From positions 2,548,258 through 2,612,257 of the forward strand of contig LNAC01000101.1 in assembly GCA_002007465.1 (NCBI GenBank): a stretch of DNA of 64,000 nucleotides, written 5' to 3'. Each line of letters begins with the position of its first letter. The first letter of the stretch is position 1. The position numbers were made by a program, and so were the translations under genes. Source of the stretch: Ailurus styani. Its lineage: Eukaryota > Chordata > Mammalia > Carnivora > Ailuridae. Positions 10,807-20,590 of this stretch are shown one piece after another. The notes under the pieces are model-generated. The model ran no database searches, was not told the origin of the DNA, and saw only the letters and a program-made list of their open reading frames with translations.

Positions 10807-10916
10807 TTAGGTCCCTCCTTCCTGGGTCCCTCCTGCCTGAATCCTTCCCACTTGGGTCCTTTCCATCTGGGGTCTTCCCACCTGGGGTTCCCCCACCTGG
10901 GGTTTTCCTACCTGGG
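10807..10916 (-). repeat. 15-bp minisatellite overlapping the SPECC1 splice donor
   Basis: On the minus strand, units of the form CCCAGGTGGGAARAC repeat about seven times with a 15-bp period, starting inside the last exon codons and running into the intron. The first three units keep an AG followed by GT (donor positions 10911, 10896 and 10881), and a fifth keeps AA followed by GT at 10851. The others have decayed to AT, GC or GA. Because the unit is a multiple of three and the frame stays open, each alternative donor would add five residues ([10 protein letters not shown] and similar) without a frameshift. Confidence 0.85.
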
Positions 10917-11047
10917 TTGCTCCGCAGGCGGCTCTCAGCAAGCTCGGAGATGGCTCCAGCTGTTGAAGTCTTTTTCAGTCGAACCACCCCGGAAGCGGCG
11001 GTACTTCCTGGTTTGTTGAGCATGTCCTCGCTACTGGCCCTCTTGAG
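10912..11047 (-). CDS. SPECC1: SPECC1 second coding exon
   Basis: On the minus strand this encodes [10 protein letters not shown], then [16 protein letters not shown], and ends AESRLRSNP plus the first base of a Gly codon (136 nt, phase 0 in, phase 1 out). It continues directly from RLSK of the exon at 21482-21662. The acceptor is a long pyrimidine tract ending CCCTTAG. The donor is CCCAG followed by GTAGG. The sequence is a basic, serine-rich, probably disordered N-terminal tail; the coiled coils and CH domain are encoded further left, outside the window. From memory the human protein has Thr where this one has Met in EDML, and Gly-Thr where this one has Asn-Pro before the final Gly. The last codons merge into a 15-bp tandem repeat in the intron that repeats the donor sequence. 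Confidence 0.92.
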
Positions 11048-11481
11048 CTAAGGGACAGGTAGAGGGAAAGAGGATGAAGACATGCATTGTCAGGAAGGAG
11101 TGCTATAAGCCAAGAAAGCACCAAGTGGTACCACCTTGCAAGTGGTTAAGATTCAGTAAAGGCACCTGGAGGAGCATGACCATGTGCAGCAGAAAAATGC
11201 AGAGCTAGATAAACCTGTCTATCATTCACAGGTCAAGAGTATGATCGTCCATTACTGTTTCAAAGACTATTATAAGGTTATGAATATTACCCATCATGTC
11301 ACACTTCAAATAATGAGTTAAAAAAAAAAACAAAAAAACCCTGCTTTCCTGTTTCTGGTTTTTTTTTTTAGAAGATGGGAGCCAGTGAAGAAAGAACTGT
11401 GAGATGCACAAAAAGCAAAGTAAGAGTAATGCACAAAAAATTCAAGGGCAAGAAAAAACAGCTTAAAAATACATCTCTCTT

Positions 11482-11704
11482 GGGCACCTGGGTGGCTCAG
11501 TGGGTTAAAGTCTCTGCCTTTGGCTCAGGTCATGATCTCAGGGTCCTGGGATGGAGGCCCGCATCGGGCTCTCTGCTCAGCAGGGAGCCTGCTTCCTCCT
11601 CTCCCTCTCTCTCTGCCTGCCTCTCTGCCTACTTGTGATCTCTCTCTCCGTGTCAAATAAATAAATAAAATCTAAAAAAAAAAAGAAAAAGAAAAAGCTA
11701 TTAA
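11482..11704 (+). mobile_element. CAN-SINE
   Basis: Sense copy with a long A/G tail; duplication around AAATACATCTCT. It forms an inverted pair with the next SINE. Confidence 0.93.
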
Positions 11705-11739
11705 AAAAATACATCTCTTTTTTTAAAATATTTTTTTAT

Positions 11740-11942
11740 TTATCTTTTTTTTTAAGATTTTATTTATTTATTTGACACAGAGAGATACAGCAAGAGAGGG
11801 AACACCAGCAGGGGGAGTGGGAGAGGGAGAAGCAGGCTTTCCCGCAGAGCAGGGAGCCCGATGCGGGGCTCGATCCCAGGACCCTGGGATCATAACCTGA
11901 GCTGAAGGCAGACACTTAATGACTGAGCCACCCAGGCGTCCC
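11740..11942 (-). mobile_element. CAN-SINE (older subtype)
   Basis: Antisense copy about 35 bp from an oppositely oriented SINE; head end GCCACCCAGGCGTCC. Confidence 0.92.
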
Positions 11943-12639
11943 CAAAATACATATCTGAATATGTGTGCATGTGTATACATACGTAGATATAGTGCACATA
12001 TATACATGGAGGAAGTAGAGGAATGATACCGTAGGCTCCACACCAAGTACTCTGTATATGATCTCACACACACAACATGTTCAGAGGAACGAGAGGAACC
12101 TTCTGGAGGCCAGAAGAACACTGCTAATGGAGGACAGAAAGAAAGGAGAACCTCTCTGCTTCTTTTCTGCTTTCTTCCCTATCCCGAAAGCAGCATAACA
12201 AATATGTGTTGAAAGGAATTAAAGCTTAAGAGTCGGGAGCCCCTCAGCGAGCTCACAGTTCTGGCCCAGGGAAATCACGTTCAGGGTTCATGAGAAACAC
12301 TGCAAATACATTTCTGCAGTCACAGTAAGTCTTCTGGAAAGAGTATTTCTGAAGAGGACTCGTACTAGAAGGCTGGAGCCAAGATGCCCGGGGCCATCCT
12401 GCATAGATCTGACATCAGAAGAAAGCAGCATGAAAATGCCCTCAAGTCAATGGAGACGCGCCCACCAAAGGCCCAGCTCCTTCCTGCGGCACTAGCTTCG
12501 GAGTCATTGACTGATGACTGGGTTTTTAAGTACTTCCACACAAACGCAAATTTCCAACAGCCCCAAGCAGAACAATCCAAACAGTCATCAACAGAAGGGG
12601 CGAATTAAGTAATGATTTAGCATACAAAGGAAAGTACAT

Positions 12640-13180
12640 GGTAAAAAAAGAAGAAGAAGAAGAAATACTGATACACTAATAAATGGATGGATCCCGCAGA
12701 CATGCTAAGTGAAAGAAACTAGAGACTAAAGAGTATATACTCCCTGATTTCATTTATACAAAGTTAAGAATTGATAAAACAGAATGACGGTGATGGAAGT
12801 CAAAATACTGGTCACCTCTGGAGGAGTTACTGACTGGGAAGGAATGCTCCGGGGGTGCAGAATGTTCTTTCTCTGTCTTCCTTTTTTTTTTTTTTTTTTT
12901 TTAAGATTTATTTATTTGAGAGAGAAGAGGGAAAGAGCATGAGCAGAAGGAGGGGAAGAGGGAGACGGAGAGAGAGAATCTCAAGCGGACTCCCCAGTGA
13001 GCCCAGAGCCTCATATCCTGACCTGAGCTGAAATTAAGAGTCTTCAGTCTCAACCAACTGAGACACCCAGGTTCCCCTGGAATGTTCTATACCTTGACTT
13101 GGTGGTGGTTATACAAATATAAACACATATAAAAATTCAATGAGTTGTACAGGTAAGACAGGTTACCACGCTCCACATAC
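12640..13180 (+). mobile_element. L1M 3' end fragment
   Basis: GCTAAGTGAAAGAAACTAG, GATTTCATTTATACAAAG, GGTCACCTCTGGAGGAG and ACTTGGTGGTGGTTATAC mark an old L1 3' end. It is split by the old SINE at 12882-13075. Confidence 0.65.
12882..13075 (-). mobile_element. CAN-SINE (old, diverged)
   Basis: Antisense copy with the ATCTCAAGCGGACTCC variant, in an L1M fragment; AATGTTCT flanks both sides. Confidence 0.85.
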
Positions 13181-13299
13181 TTGTAAGTGTGTTTGGCCTC
13201 AACAAAAAAGAAAAGAAAATGAGGGGTGGGTTGTAATTTGGGTGAAGCCCTGGTTCTACCCTGCAAATGCTAGTCTACTTTTTTCCTTTTCTCCCCATT

Positions 13300-13690
13300 G
13301 TTCTTTTAGAAATTTTTTTTATTGTGGTAAACTATACATAACATAAAATTTGCCATTTTATTTTTTTAAAGATTTTATTTATTTATATGACAGAGAGACA
13401 ATGAGAGAGGGAACACAAGGGAGGGTGGGGGTGGGAGAGGGAGAAGCAGGGTTTCTGCTGAGCGGAGAGCCTGATGCGGGGCTCAATCCCATGACCCTGG
13501 GATCATGACCTGAGCCGAAGGCAGACGCTTAACGACTGAGCCACCCAGGTGCCCCAAATTTGCCATTTTAAGTGTATAGTTCAGTGGCATTAAATACATT
13601 CACACAGTTGTGCAACCATCACCACCATCCACCTCCATCATTCCGAAGTGAGACTTTACTCATGAAATTGTAACTCCCCGTAGCATACTT
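13300..13690. mobile_element. old L1-type fragment split by a SINE
   Basis: ATTGTGGTAAACTATACATAAC, AGTGTATAGTTCAGTGGCATT and GTGCAACCATCACCACCATCC are well-known words of an old mammalian L1 3' region. Exact family and orientation are not decided. Confidence 0.55.
13361..13555 (-). mobile_element. CAN-SINE
   Basis: Antisense copy with a perfect 15-bp duplication AAATTTGCCATTTTA (13346-13360 and 13556-13570). Confidence 0.95.
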
Positions 13691-14439
13691 TCTAAAAGAA
13701 GGAAGGTGGCAAAAGTCTTAATATTAGCCTAGAAATACTGGGCAATGTCTTTAAGCAAATTATTCATTTTAAAAACAAAGAGCTAATATCAAACGGATGA
13801 CCTGCATGCACTTCCAGTCACTAGAAGTGAGCAGAACGGTATTTTCTGGCCCATGGCACAGAGCCCTAGTTTAACAAGAGGACTAAACAGCACTTGGGTC
13901 GTGGAGGAAGTCACTCAATTGCCCTGGCTACAGGTGTCCCATCACTGTTTCTCCATCTCCTGTCTCAGAGTAACAGGGTTCCCTGCACCCAATTTCTCCA
14001 GCCTCTCAAATTATCTGTCAGGTCACCAGTGAAATATGTGTTTAGTACTAAATGACAAATAGTTCATGACGTCAGCAACTTTTTCTCAATAGAAAGAAAA
14101 AAAATTTAACTCTCAGTGCCTAGAATACCCAGAGAAAACCAGTTCTGATTTTAGATTTTTGAAAATTCCCTGCACACCACCTCAAATGAAAAAGGGAAAT
14201 CGTTGCACTTAAGGGAAATTTTTAACGCAGCAATGCAAATGATAAGCCCTTGGGTTCTGCTGACCTCTATCTGATTCTCGGACAGAACTAAAATCTGTTA
14301 AGTCTGATGCGGAGTGTGGAATAATCCAACTGCACAGCAAAAGGCCGGGAGAGCAAAGGCTCGGTCTGCAAACTGCAATGGGGGGAATCCAAAAATGAGA
14401 GTACAACCCCCCCACCCTTCCCCCTACTCGCCCTCCCCA

Positions 14440-14560
14440 CCCTCCCCTAACTGAAACTGCCTCCAGGGATCCCACCCACCGTCTCCACCCACCGCCAGGC
14501 TCCGCCCCCTGGGGTTGTGGCCCACGGGGGGGGGGCGAACTTGCTCCGCCCACTCCACCT
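14440..14560 (-). promoter_or_regulatory. GC-box cluster, possible internal promoter
   Basis: On the minus strand two GGGCGGAGC GC-boxes (Sp1 type) lie about 45 bp apart in a local GC- and CpG-enriched patch, inside the intron between the two coding exons. A promoter here would give transcripts that begin downstream of the first coding exon. There is no TATA box and the patch is too small to be a clear CpG island. Confidence 0.25.
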
Positions 14561-14854
14561 CTCCCTAAGAGCCCGGTCCTTGGTGAGGTGACCGGCGGAA
14601 GCCACAGAGGACTGGAGTCAGCAAGCAGGGGAGACGAGCCCCTCACAGCCCTACTCTGTGTTACAAAGAGATGTGAGCCTGCCCGTTCCAGGCAGAAGGA
14701 CACCCCAGACGTGTTACCGGCCAGCAGCAGGCTATCTCCTTCCCGTGCAGCGTGGGCAGTTTGGGAGAAAGCAAGGCATTTAGAGGGGGGCACCTTCCAC
14801 AAGGAATTGCCCATCTGAGAAAGATTTATTGCTCAGAGGTTCCCCCATGAGGCA

Positions 14855-14900
14855 GCGCGCACGCGCGCACACACACGCACGCACACAAACACACACACAC
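14855..14900. repeat. (CG/CA)n microsatellite
   Basis: GCGCGCACGCGCGC runs into (AC)n. It is alternating purine-pyrimidine and so prone to Z-DNA. Confidence 0.9.
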
Positions 14901-15148
14901 TAAAAGCTGGTCCTTTTCCTTTGCAGCAAACCTCTTCCCCTATCGCGCTGTTTGGGCTGCGACATCAACGTCAGGCACGGAAAGCTACGAAGTCTTAGTA
15001 ATTCTTGTTCTGTCTTTATTCACGGTTGCGCTTTGGGCTTTGTTGGCTGGTCACTGAAGGCAACTTCTGCACCCCTTGCTGAGATTTCTGGTTTGTTACA
15101 GAAGATCACTGGGCAGGTATGCACTTCAGGTGTTACTTTGATATGTTT

Positions 15149-15343
15149 TTTTTTTTTTTTAAGATTTTATTTATTTCACAGAGGGAGAGAGATCACAAGG
15201 AGGCAGAGAGACAGGCAGAGAGAGAGGAGGAAGCAGGCTCCCTGCTGAGCAGAGAGCCCGATGCGGGCCTCGATCCCAGGACCCTGAGATCATGACCTGA
15301 GCCGAAAGCAGAGGCTTTAACCCACTGAGCCACCCAGGCGCCC
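15149..15343 (-). mobile_element. CAN-SINE
   Basis: Antisense copy with a perfect 15-bp duplication TACTTTGATATGTTT. Confidence 0.95.
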
Positions 15344-15589
15344 TACTTTGATATGTTTAATAAGCATTTTCAAATAATGCTTTCCCTGATATTTAAGCTG
15401 CTGAGCACCTGCACATGAAAGCTTACAAAGGGAAAAAGTTTAAATAGCACACAGATTAATGTTACTAAGAAATGCCTCTCGATTCCACAAAGATGGGGTG
15501 GGGGTTGGAATCTGAAGCTCTCTAAAATCCCATGTATCCTAATCCCATCCTCAAAGGTAGAAACCGGTGTTATGGTTGGAGCACTTGCT

Positions 15590-15812
15590 CTCAAATCAGG
15601 GCTGCAGGAGAATCCTTGGAGGGCTTGTTAAAATGCAGACTGTTGCCTACACCCCAGCCTCCCATCTGCCCTCCCTGCCCCGTCCCCCACCATCCCCAAG
15701 TTTCTGATTTCCAAGGTCTGGAGCGAGGCCCGAGAATCTGCATTTCTAGCGGGTTCCCAGTTGGTGCTGCTGCTGCTGCTGACCTAGGAAGCACACTCTG
15801 AGAACCAATGGT
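15590..15812 (+). mobile_element. MER-type hAT MITE
   Basis: AGAATCCTTGGAGGGCTTG, AAGTTTCTGATTTCCAAGG, AGAATCTGCATTTCTAGC and a right end CTCTGAGAACCAATGG are the words of a common hAT-Charlie MITE. The internal (GCT)n run is at 15764-15780. Confidence 0.65.
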
Positions 15813-15827
15813 TTAGCACAACACTGT

Positions 15828-16340
15828 TGATGGAAATATAACACCAGCCACGTGCAGCTAGTGGCCACATTAACAAAGTGAGATGAAAGGTAAAATTAAT
15901 GTTAAGAATACATTTTCTTAGGGGCGCCCGGTGGCTCAGTTGTTAAGTGTCTGCCTTCAGCTCAGGTCATGATCCCAGGATCCTGGGATCCAGCCCCTCA
16001 TCAGGCTCGCTGCTTGGTGGGAAGCCTGCTTCGCCCTCTCCCACTGCCCCTGCTTGTGTTCCCTCTCTCGCTGTGTATCTCTCTGTCAAATAAATAAATA
16101 AAATCTAATATATATATATATATTTCTTAACCTAACACATTCAAAACATTATCACTTAGTGTAAAATATATTAATGAGGCATTTTACATTTTTTTTGGTA
16201 CTGACTCATCACACTCGGATGTGTATTTCACACTTAAAGCACATTTAATTCTGACATTTCAGGGGCTCAACTGCCACATGTGGCCAGTGGCTAGTGTCTG
16301 AGGCAGCACAGGTGGGAAGCACTTCTGGAGTATGATTACG
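15828..16340. mobile_element. ancient DNA-transposon-like repeat, split by a SINE
   Basis: CACCAGCCACGTGCAGCTAG, and, after the SINE at 15921-16119, CACATGTGGCCAGTGGCTAG are the end words of a widespread mammalian repeat whose name I cannot fix. Confidence 0.4.
15921..16119 (+). mobile_element. CAN-SINE (older subtype)
   Basis: Sense copy with a GGGGCGCCCGGTGGCTCAG head and an (AT)n-decayed tail. Confidence 0.9.
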
Positions 16341-16870
16341 TAAGGCTGGCTGGGTCCCCACACCTTACGTAGAACATGCCTAAACTCCAAACCCCTGCTT
16401 TCCGAGGGTGGGGGGCCCTGGCCCCCTTGGCCACAGGAGATTGGTCAGAGGCAGTATATGACTCATGCCTAGCCAAGCAGAGACCTTTCCGAGTTTTTTG
16501 CTTGTTGTTTGATTTTTTTTTTTTTTAAACAATTCAGAAGTAAGCAAAGCAGCCAGGTCTTCCAAGAGAAGGGGGGCGTGGGCATGCTGGCAGCCATACT
16601 TTATAACACAAGTGAAGGAGAACAGAGGTTAGCAGGCGATGGAGCAGAGGGGCAGAGGTGAGCAGAGATGGGCGACAGAGAAAGAATCCTGGTGTGTTCC
16701 AGTCCCTCGTCCTGGCCTGTCTGAGCTGCAGACTTGTCCCTTTGTTCTACCCCCAGTGACACGGGAACCTCAGATTTGCTCAATCAATTTCTTTTCTACT
16801 GAAGGTCCTCAAGCCATTGCTTCGCCATTTGCAATGAAGGGGGTCCTGACTCACAGACGTGGGCCTTATT

Positions 16871-17071
16871 TTTTTTTTTTTTTAAGATTTTATGTATTTG
16901 ACACAGAGAGAGAGAGAGATTACAAGCAGGCGGAGAGACAGACAGAGAGAGGAGGAAGCAGGCTCCCTGTTGAGCTGAGAGCCTGATTCGGGGCTCAATC
17001 CCAGGACCCTAAGATCATGACCCGAGCCGAAGGCAGAGGCTTTAACCCACTGAGCCACTCAGGCGCCCCTG
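16871..17071 (-). mobile_element. CAN-SINE
   Basis: Antisense copy with a perfect 15-bp duplication GACGTGGGCCTTATT (16856-16870 and 17072-17086). Confidence 0.95.
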
Positions 17072-17461
17072 GACGTGGGCCTTATTAAGGGCCAGAACGA
17101 AGTGGCCTGTCTGCATTGGAGCACCCCAGGGCTTTCTTTTCCTGCTCTGGGCTTGAGCAACCCACGGAAGACCTACAGCAACATCCTCCAGGCCATCTGG
17201 GCTCCTCGCCCCTCACCCTGTTCTACGCTGCTCCTGCAGCTGGGGCCAGTATTTGAAGTAGGGCGTTTCATCCCACGTTGGTGGCTTTGTTTCTGTTTCC
17301 CTAGGTGTGACTAGTTCAAATATATCTATCCATGCCATATGTATCCACTTACTACAAAGCAAATATGGTAAAGATGGCAACTGTAGCATCCAGGTGACTG
17401 GTGCATGGGTGTCGCTGTCATTCAACATCTCTGGGTGCTTGCCATTTCCATAGTAAACCAC

Positions 17462-17485
17462 GGGGGGTGGGGCGGTGGGGCGGGG
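17462..17485 (+). other. G-quadruplex motif
   Basis: Runs of G6, G4, G4 and G4 are separated by T, CGGT and C. This meets the usual G3+ loop 1-7 rule strongly. On the transcribed SPECC1 minus strand it would be C-rich. Confidence 0.7.
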
Positions 17486-17876
17486 AGCAAACCCTTTACC
17501 CACGGAGAGGGGCGGGAAGGGGAGAATGGCCAGAACACAGAAACATGCCGAGGGCGAGAGAGGCACAGCTCCTTCTGCTACCCCTTCCCTCGAACGCTTT
17601 CTCTTTTACAGAGTAAGGCCTGGAGACCCCAAGCATCAAGATGGCAACACGGATATTTGCTTTTCCCCTGACATTTTCCCCGTGGGACAAGTTTCCAAAA
17701 ATAGTTACCTATCAGGGGCACAAGCAGCCAACATTTCATTGTCCTTGGGAAACCCGCCTGAGCTTCCGACCTTTTTTATTAAACACTGCTTTCAAAAACA
17801 TTTTGATAGACTCCAGAAGCTCTAATGGTCTGAAGTATATGTATTAATTTAAAATCTATATTTAAAACGTTTCCCT

Positions 17877-18078
17877 GGGGCACCTGGGTGGCTCAGTTGG
17901 TTAAGCATCTGCCTTTGGCTCACGTCATGGTCCTGGGGTCCTGGGATCGAGCCCCATGTCGGGCTCCCTGCTCTGCGGCGAGCCTGCTTCTCCCTCTTTC
18001 TCTCTCTCTCTCTGCAGCTCCCCCTGCTCGTGCTCTCTCTGTCAGATAAATAAAATCTTTAAAAAAATAATAAAAAAA
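17877..18078 (+). mobile_element. CAN-SINE (older subtype)
   Basis: Sense copy with the TTGGTTAAGCATCTGCC variant and CAGATAAATAAAATC tail. Confidence 0.9.
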
Positions 18079-18189
18079 AGAGTCTCCCAAATGTGCTACA
18101 GGTCAAAGATAATAAAAATAAAAACCATGGAAATAATGGGCAAGTATAGGGCGATAGCACGAGAAACAAAATTACATGTAGGGCACTTT

Positions 18190-18312
18190 GTCCACATTTA
18201 CTCCTCAAGGTAAATAAGGTGTTGGCTTCATCTCAGAGCTCAGGACAGTACGTAGCTTGCGTGAGGTTTCACAGCCAGAAAGTGGTGGAGGCAGGATCCC
18301 ACCTCAGCCTGA
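18190..18312 (-). mobile_element. MIR, antisense
   Basis: TGAGGTTTCACAGCCAGAAAG, GTGGTGGAGGCAGGATCCC and ATTTACTCCTCAAGG match the antisense MIR core. Confidence 0.55.
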
Positions 18313-18453
18313 TCCGACGCCACCCCCCCACCCCCGCTCCCAAGACTGCGCTCCTCCCGTTCCAGCAACCATCATACCACCACGCCCAGGAGAGCCGGTG
18401 TCCTCGGGCATCTCATCAACCCGGAGAGCCCGCCAGGTAGCAGGTGCTTTTCT

Positions 18454-18671
18454 TTTCTTTTTTTTTTTTTTTTTTAAAGATTTTTTATTTATTCATTTTG
18501 ACACAGAGAGAGATTACAAGTAGGCAGAGAGGCCGGCAGAGAGAGAGGAGAGAGGAGGAAGCAGGCTCCCTGCTGAGCAGAGAGCCCGATGCGGGCCTCG
18601 ATCCCAGGACCCTGAGATCATGACCTGAGCCGAAGGCAGCGGCTTTAACCCACTGAGCCACCCAGGCGCCC
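18454..18671 (-). mobile_element. CAN-SINE
   Basis: Antisense copy with a perfect 15-bp duplication AGCAGGTGCTTTTCT. Confidence 0.95.
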
Positions 18672-18673
18672 AG

Positions 18674-19352
18674 CAGGTGCTTTTCTAAGTGTGATGGACA
18701 GAGCTGTGCAAGCAACCAAAGAGCCCGCAGTCCCTGCCCTCATGGGGCTCACGTTCTAGCCGTTGCGAGGCAGACGCTACCCAAGCAGGTGTGCGCAGTG
18801 GGAGTAAGAGCTGAGAAGGAAGGTGAGGCAGGGCGAGGAGGGTGCATGGGGACCCACGGGGCACTTTCCATTGAGTGATTAGGGATGACATCTGACAAGG
18901 TGACATTTGCGTATAGACCTAAAGAAGAACTGGCAGAGGTGCGGGGGGCAGGGAGGAATGCTCCAGACAGAGGAGCTGCAGAGGCTGCTGCAGGGGTGCG
19001 TCTAGCTCACGGAGGGGCAGTGCCACTGGGCACCGGGAGGGCAAGTGGCCGGAGCCCAGGGGAGGGCAAGGACATCTGCGAGCTACCGGGATCTCTGGGG
19101 GTCACCGGCTACACTGAGGACTCTGCTTTCCACCCCGAGTGTGACGGGGCACCCCAAGGGACTTCTCAGTGGAGACGTCATGGCCAGTATGTGTTGACAG
19201 GACCGCTCCGGCTTCCGCTGAGAAGGGAAAGTGGGGCGAAAAGACAAAGAGCACAGGGATGCTTGAGGAAGGCCAGACAAGGAAGGTGGTGGCATGAGCC
19301 AGGGGGTCCCAAGGGAGGCAGTGGCAGTTGGCTGAAGCTGACATCAATTTTG
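18674..19352 (-). mobile_element. L2, antisense
   Basis: CAGTCCCTGCCCTCATGGGG, CTCACGTTCTAGCC, TGATGGACAGAGCTG and GACAAGGTGACATTTGCG are the antisense L2 3' words. The body to about 19350 is degenerate. Confidence 0.55.
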
Positions 19353-19365
19353 AAGGCAGAAGTGA

Positions 19366-19571
19366 GGGCGCCTGGGTGGCTTGGTGGATTGAAGCCTCTG
19401 CCTTCGGCTCGGGTCATGATCTCGGGGTCCTGGGATTGAGGCCCACATCGGGCTCCCTGCTCGGCGGGGAGCCTGCTTCCTCCTGTCTCTCTGCCTGCCT
19501 CACTGTCTATTTGTGATCTCTCTCTTGCTGTCAAATAAATAAATAAATAAAAATCTTAAAAAAATAAAATA
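19366..19571 (+). mobile_element. CAN-SINE
   Basis: Sense copy with a perfect 13-bp duplication AAGGCAGAAGTGA. Confidence 0.95.
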
Positions 19572-19739
19572 AAGGCAGAAGTGACAGCCTTTTGCTGATG
19601 GCCTGTGGCACGTGAGAAAAGCAGGGCCCAAGGTGCTGGCTCCGGCCTGAGCCGCCTCGAGGAAGAAGTTGCTCAAAGGGGAAGATTTACAGGGGCGTGT
19701 GAGATGGAGGGAACTTGCTACATTCTAGGTGCCTTTAAT

Positions 19740-19954
19740 TGATTTTTATTTCTTTTAAAGATTTATTTATTTTGGAAAGAGAGAGAGCGAGCACACACAC
19801 GAGCTGGGGGAGGGGCAGAGGGAGAGCGAATCTCAAGCAGACTCCGTGCTGAGCACAGAGCCCGACACAGGGCTCCATCTCACCACCCTGAGATCATGAT
19901 CTGAGCTGAAACCAAGAGTTGGACGCTTAACCGACGGAGCCCCCCAGGCACCCC
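19740..19954 (-). mobile_element. CAN-SINE (old, diverged)
   Basis: Antisense copy with the ATCTCAAGCAGACTCC variant; TCTAGGTGCCTTT flanks both sides. Confidence 0.9.
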
Positions 19955-20046
19955 TCTAGGTGCCTTTTAGACATCTAAGTGCTGATGTCACAAAAGCAGC
20001 TGGAGGACTCATGGATGGAGATGTGAATTCATATATCATCCCATGT

Positions 20047-20357
20047 ACGGTCGACCCTTGAACAGCACAGGGGTGCCAACACCCACGTAGTCAAAAACCC
20101 ATGTATGACTGCTGACTCCCCCGACACTTTATTCATAGCCTACTATGGACCAGAGGCCTTACCGGCAACATAAATAGTCGATTAACACCTAGTCTGTATG
20201 TGACATGTCCTACCTACTGTATTCCTATAGCAAAGTGAGCTAGAGAGATGTTAGGAAAATCAGGACAGGAAACACACTCACAGTACTGTACTGTAGAAAA
20301 TCTGCACCTAAGTGGACTTGGGCAGCTCAAACCCATGTTCAAGTGTCAACTGTAGTA
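20047..20357. mobile_element. Tigger-like (TcMar) MITE
   Basis: The left end GGTCGACCCTTGAACAGCAC and the right end CATGTTCAAGTGTCAACTGTA are inverted repeats. The middle has CAGTACTGTACTGTAG and CTGCACCTAAGTGGACTTGG. The internal part is decayed. Confidence 0.6.
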
Positions 20358-20392
20358 TTAAAATTCATGGGAAGAGCCGCTAACATCTAGAA

Positions 20393-20590
20393 CCACTGTT
20401 CTCGACGTGGCCAGTGCTGAGCCTCGCTCAGGGAGCATGTTGGAAACTTGGGGGGGCATGTCTAGCCACCCCCTGATTGGAGGTGGTGCTTGTATTTAAT
20501 GGGTGGGAGGATGGGGCACCCAGACGTCCTACATCGCATGTGGCAATGTGGCACAGACATGGTCCCGTATCCCACAGAACTCACACTTTC
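20393..20590 (+). mobile_element. MER5-like relic
   Basis: AACCACTGTTCTCGACG, TGTATTTAATGGGTGGGAGG and GTCCTACATCGCATGTGGC follow MER5A order loosely. Confidence 0.35.

Larger units (their letters stand above)
1..10911 (-). other. SPECC1: 5' part of the SPECC1 intron after the second coding exon
   Basis: The intron starts at the GTAGG donor (10911) and continues past the left edge; no acceptor or further SPECC1 exon is recognisable here. It contains ten CAN-SINE copies or pieces, a U6 pseudogene, an L2 copy, a long ancient antisense L1 and three of the seven N joins. The stretches 822-1318, 2025-2175, 3021-3780, 4806-5262, 5838-6120 and 10031-10806 hold nothing I can name apart from the CTCF-like site. 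Confidence 0.75.

Noticed and set aside
10923..11023. Reading the exon and minisatellite together as one uninterrupted coding sequence (MLNKPGS to the stop near 10781)
   Set aside because: The frame is open through the repeat, but the CCCAG/GTAGG donor and the expected continuation of SPECC1 in a later exon make the repeat intronic by default.
12384..12608. 74-codon frame starting MPGAILHRSDIRRKQ
   Set aside because: Begins with a fair ATG context but matches no protein I know and lies next to an L1M fragment, antisense to the SPECC1 reading direction.
14209..14814. 201-codon open frame on the minus strand
   Set aside because: Contains a low-complexity Gly/Arg run (WGGRVGGRVGG) from a C-rich patch; no domain, and no splice sites that fit SPECC1.
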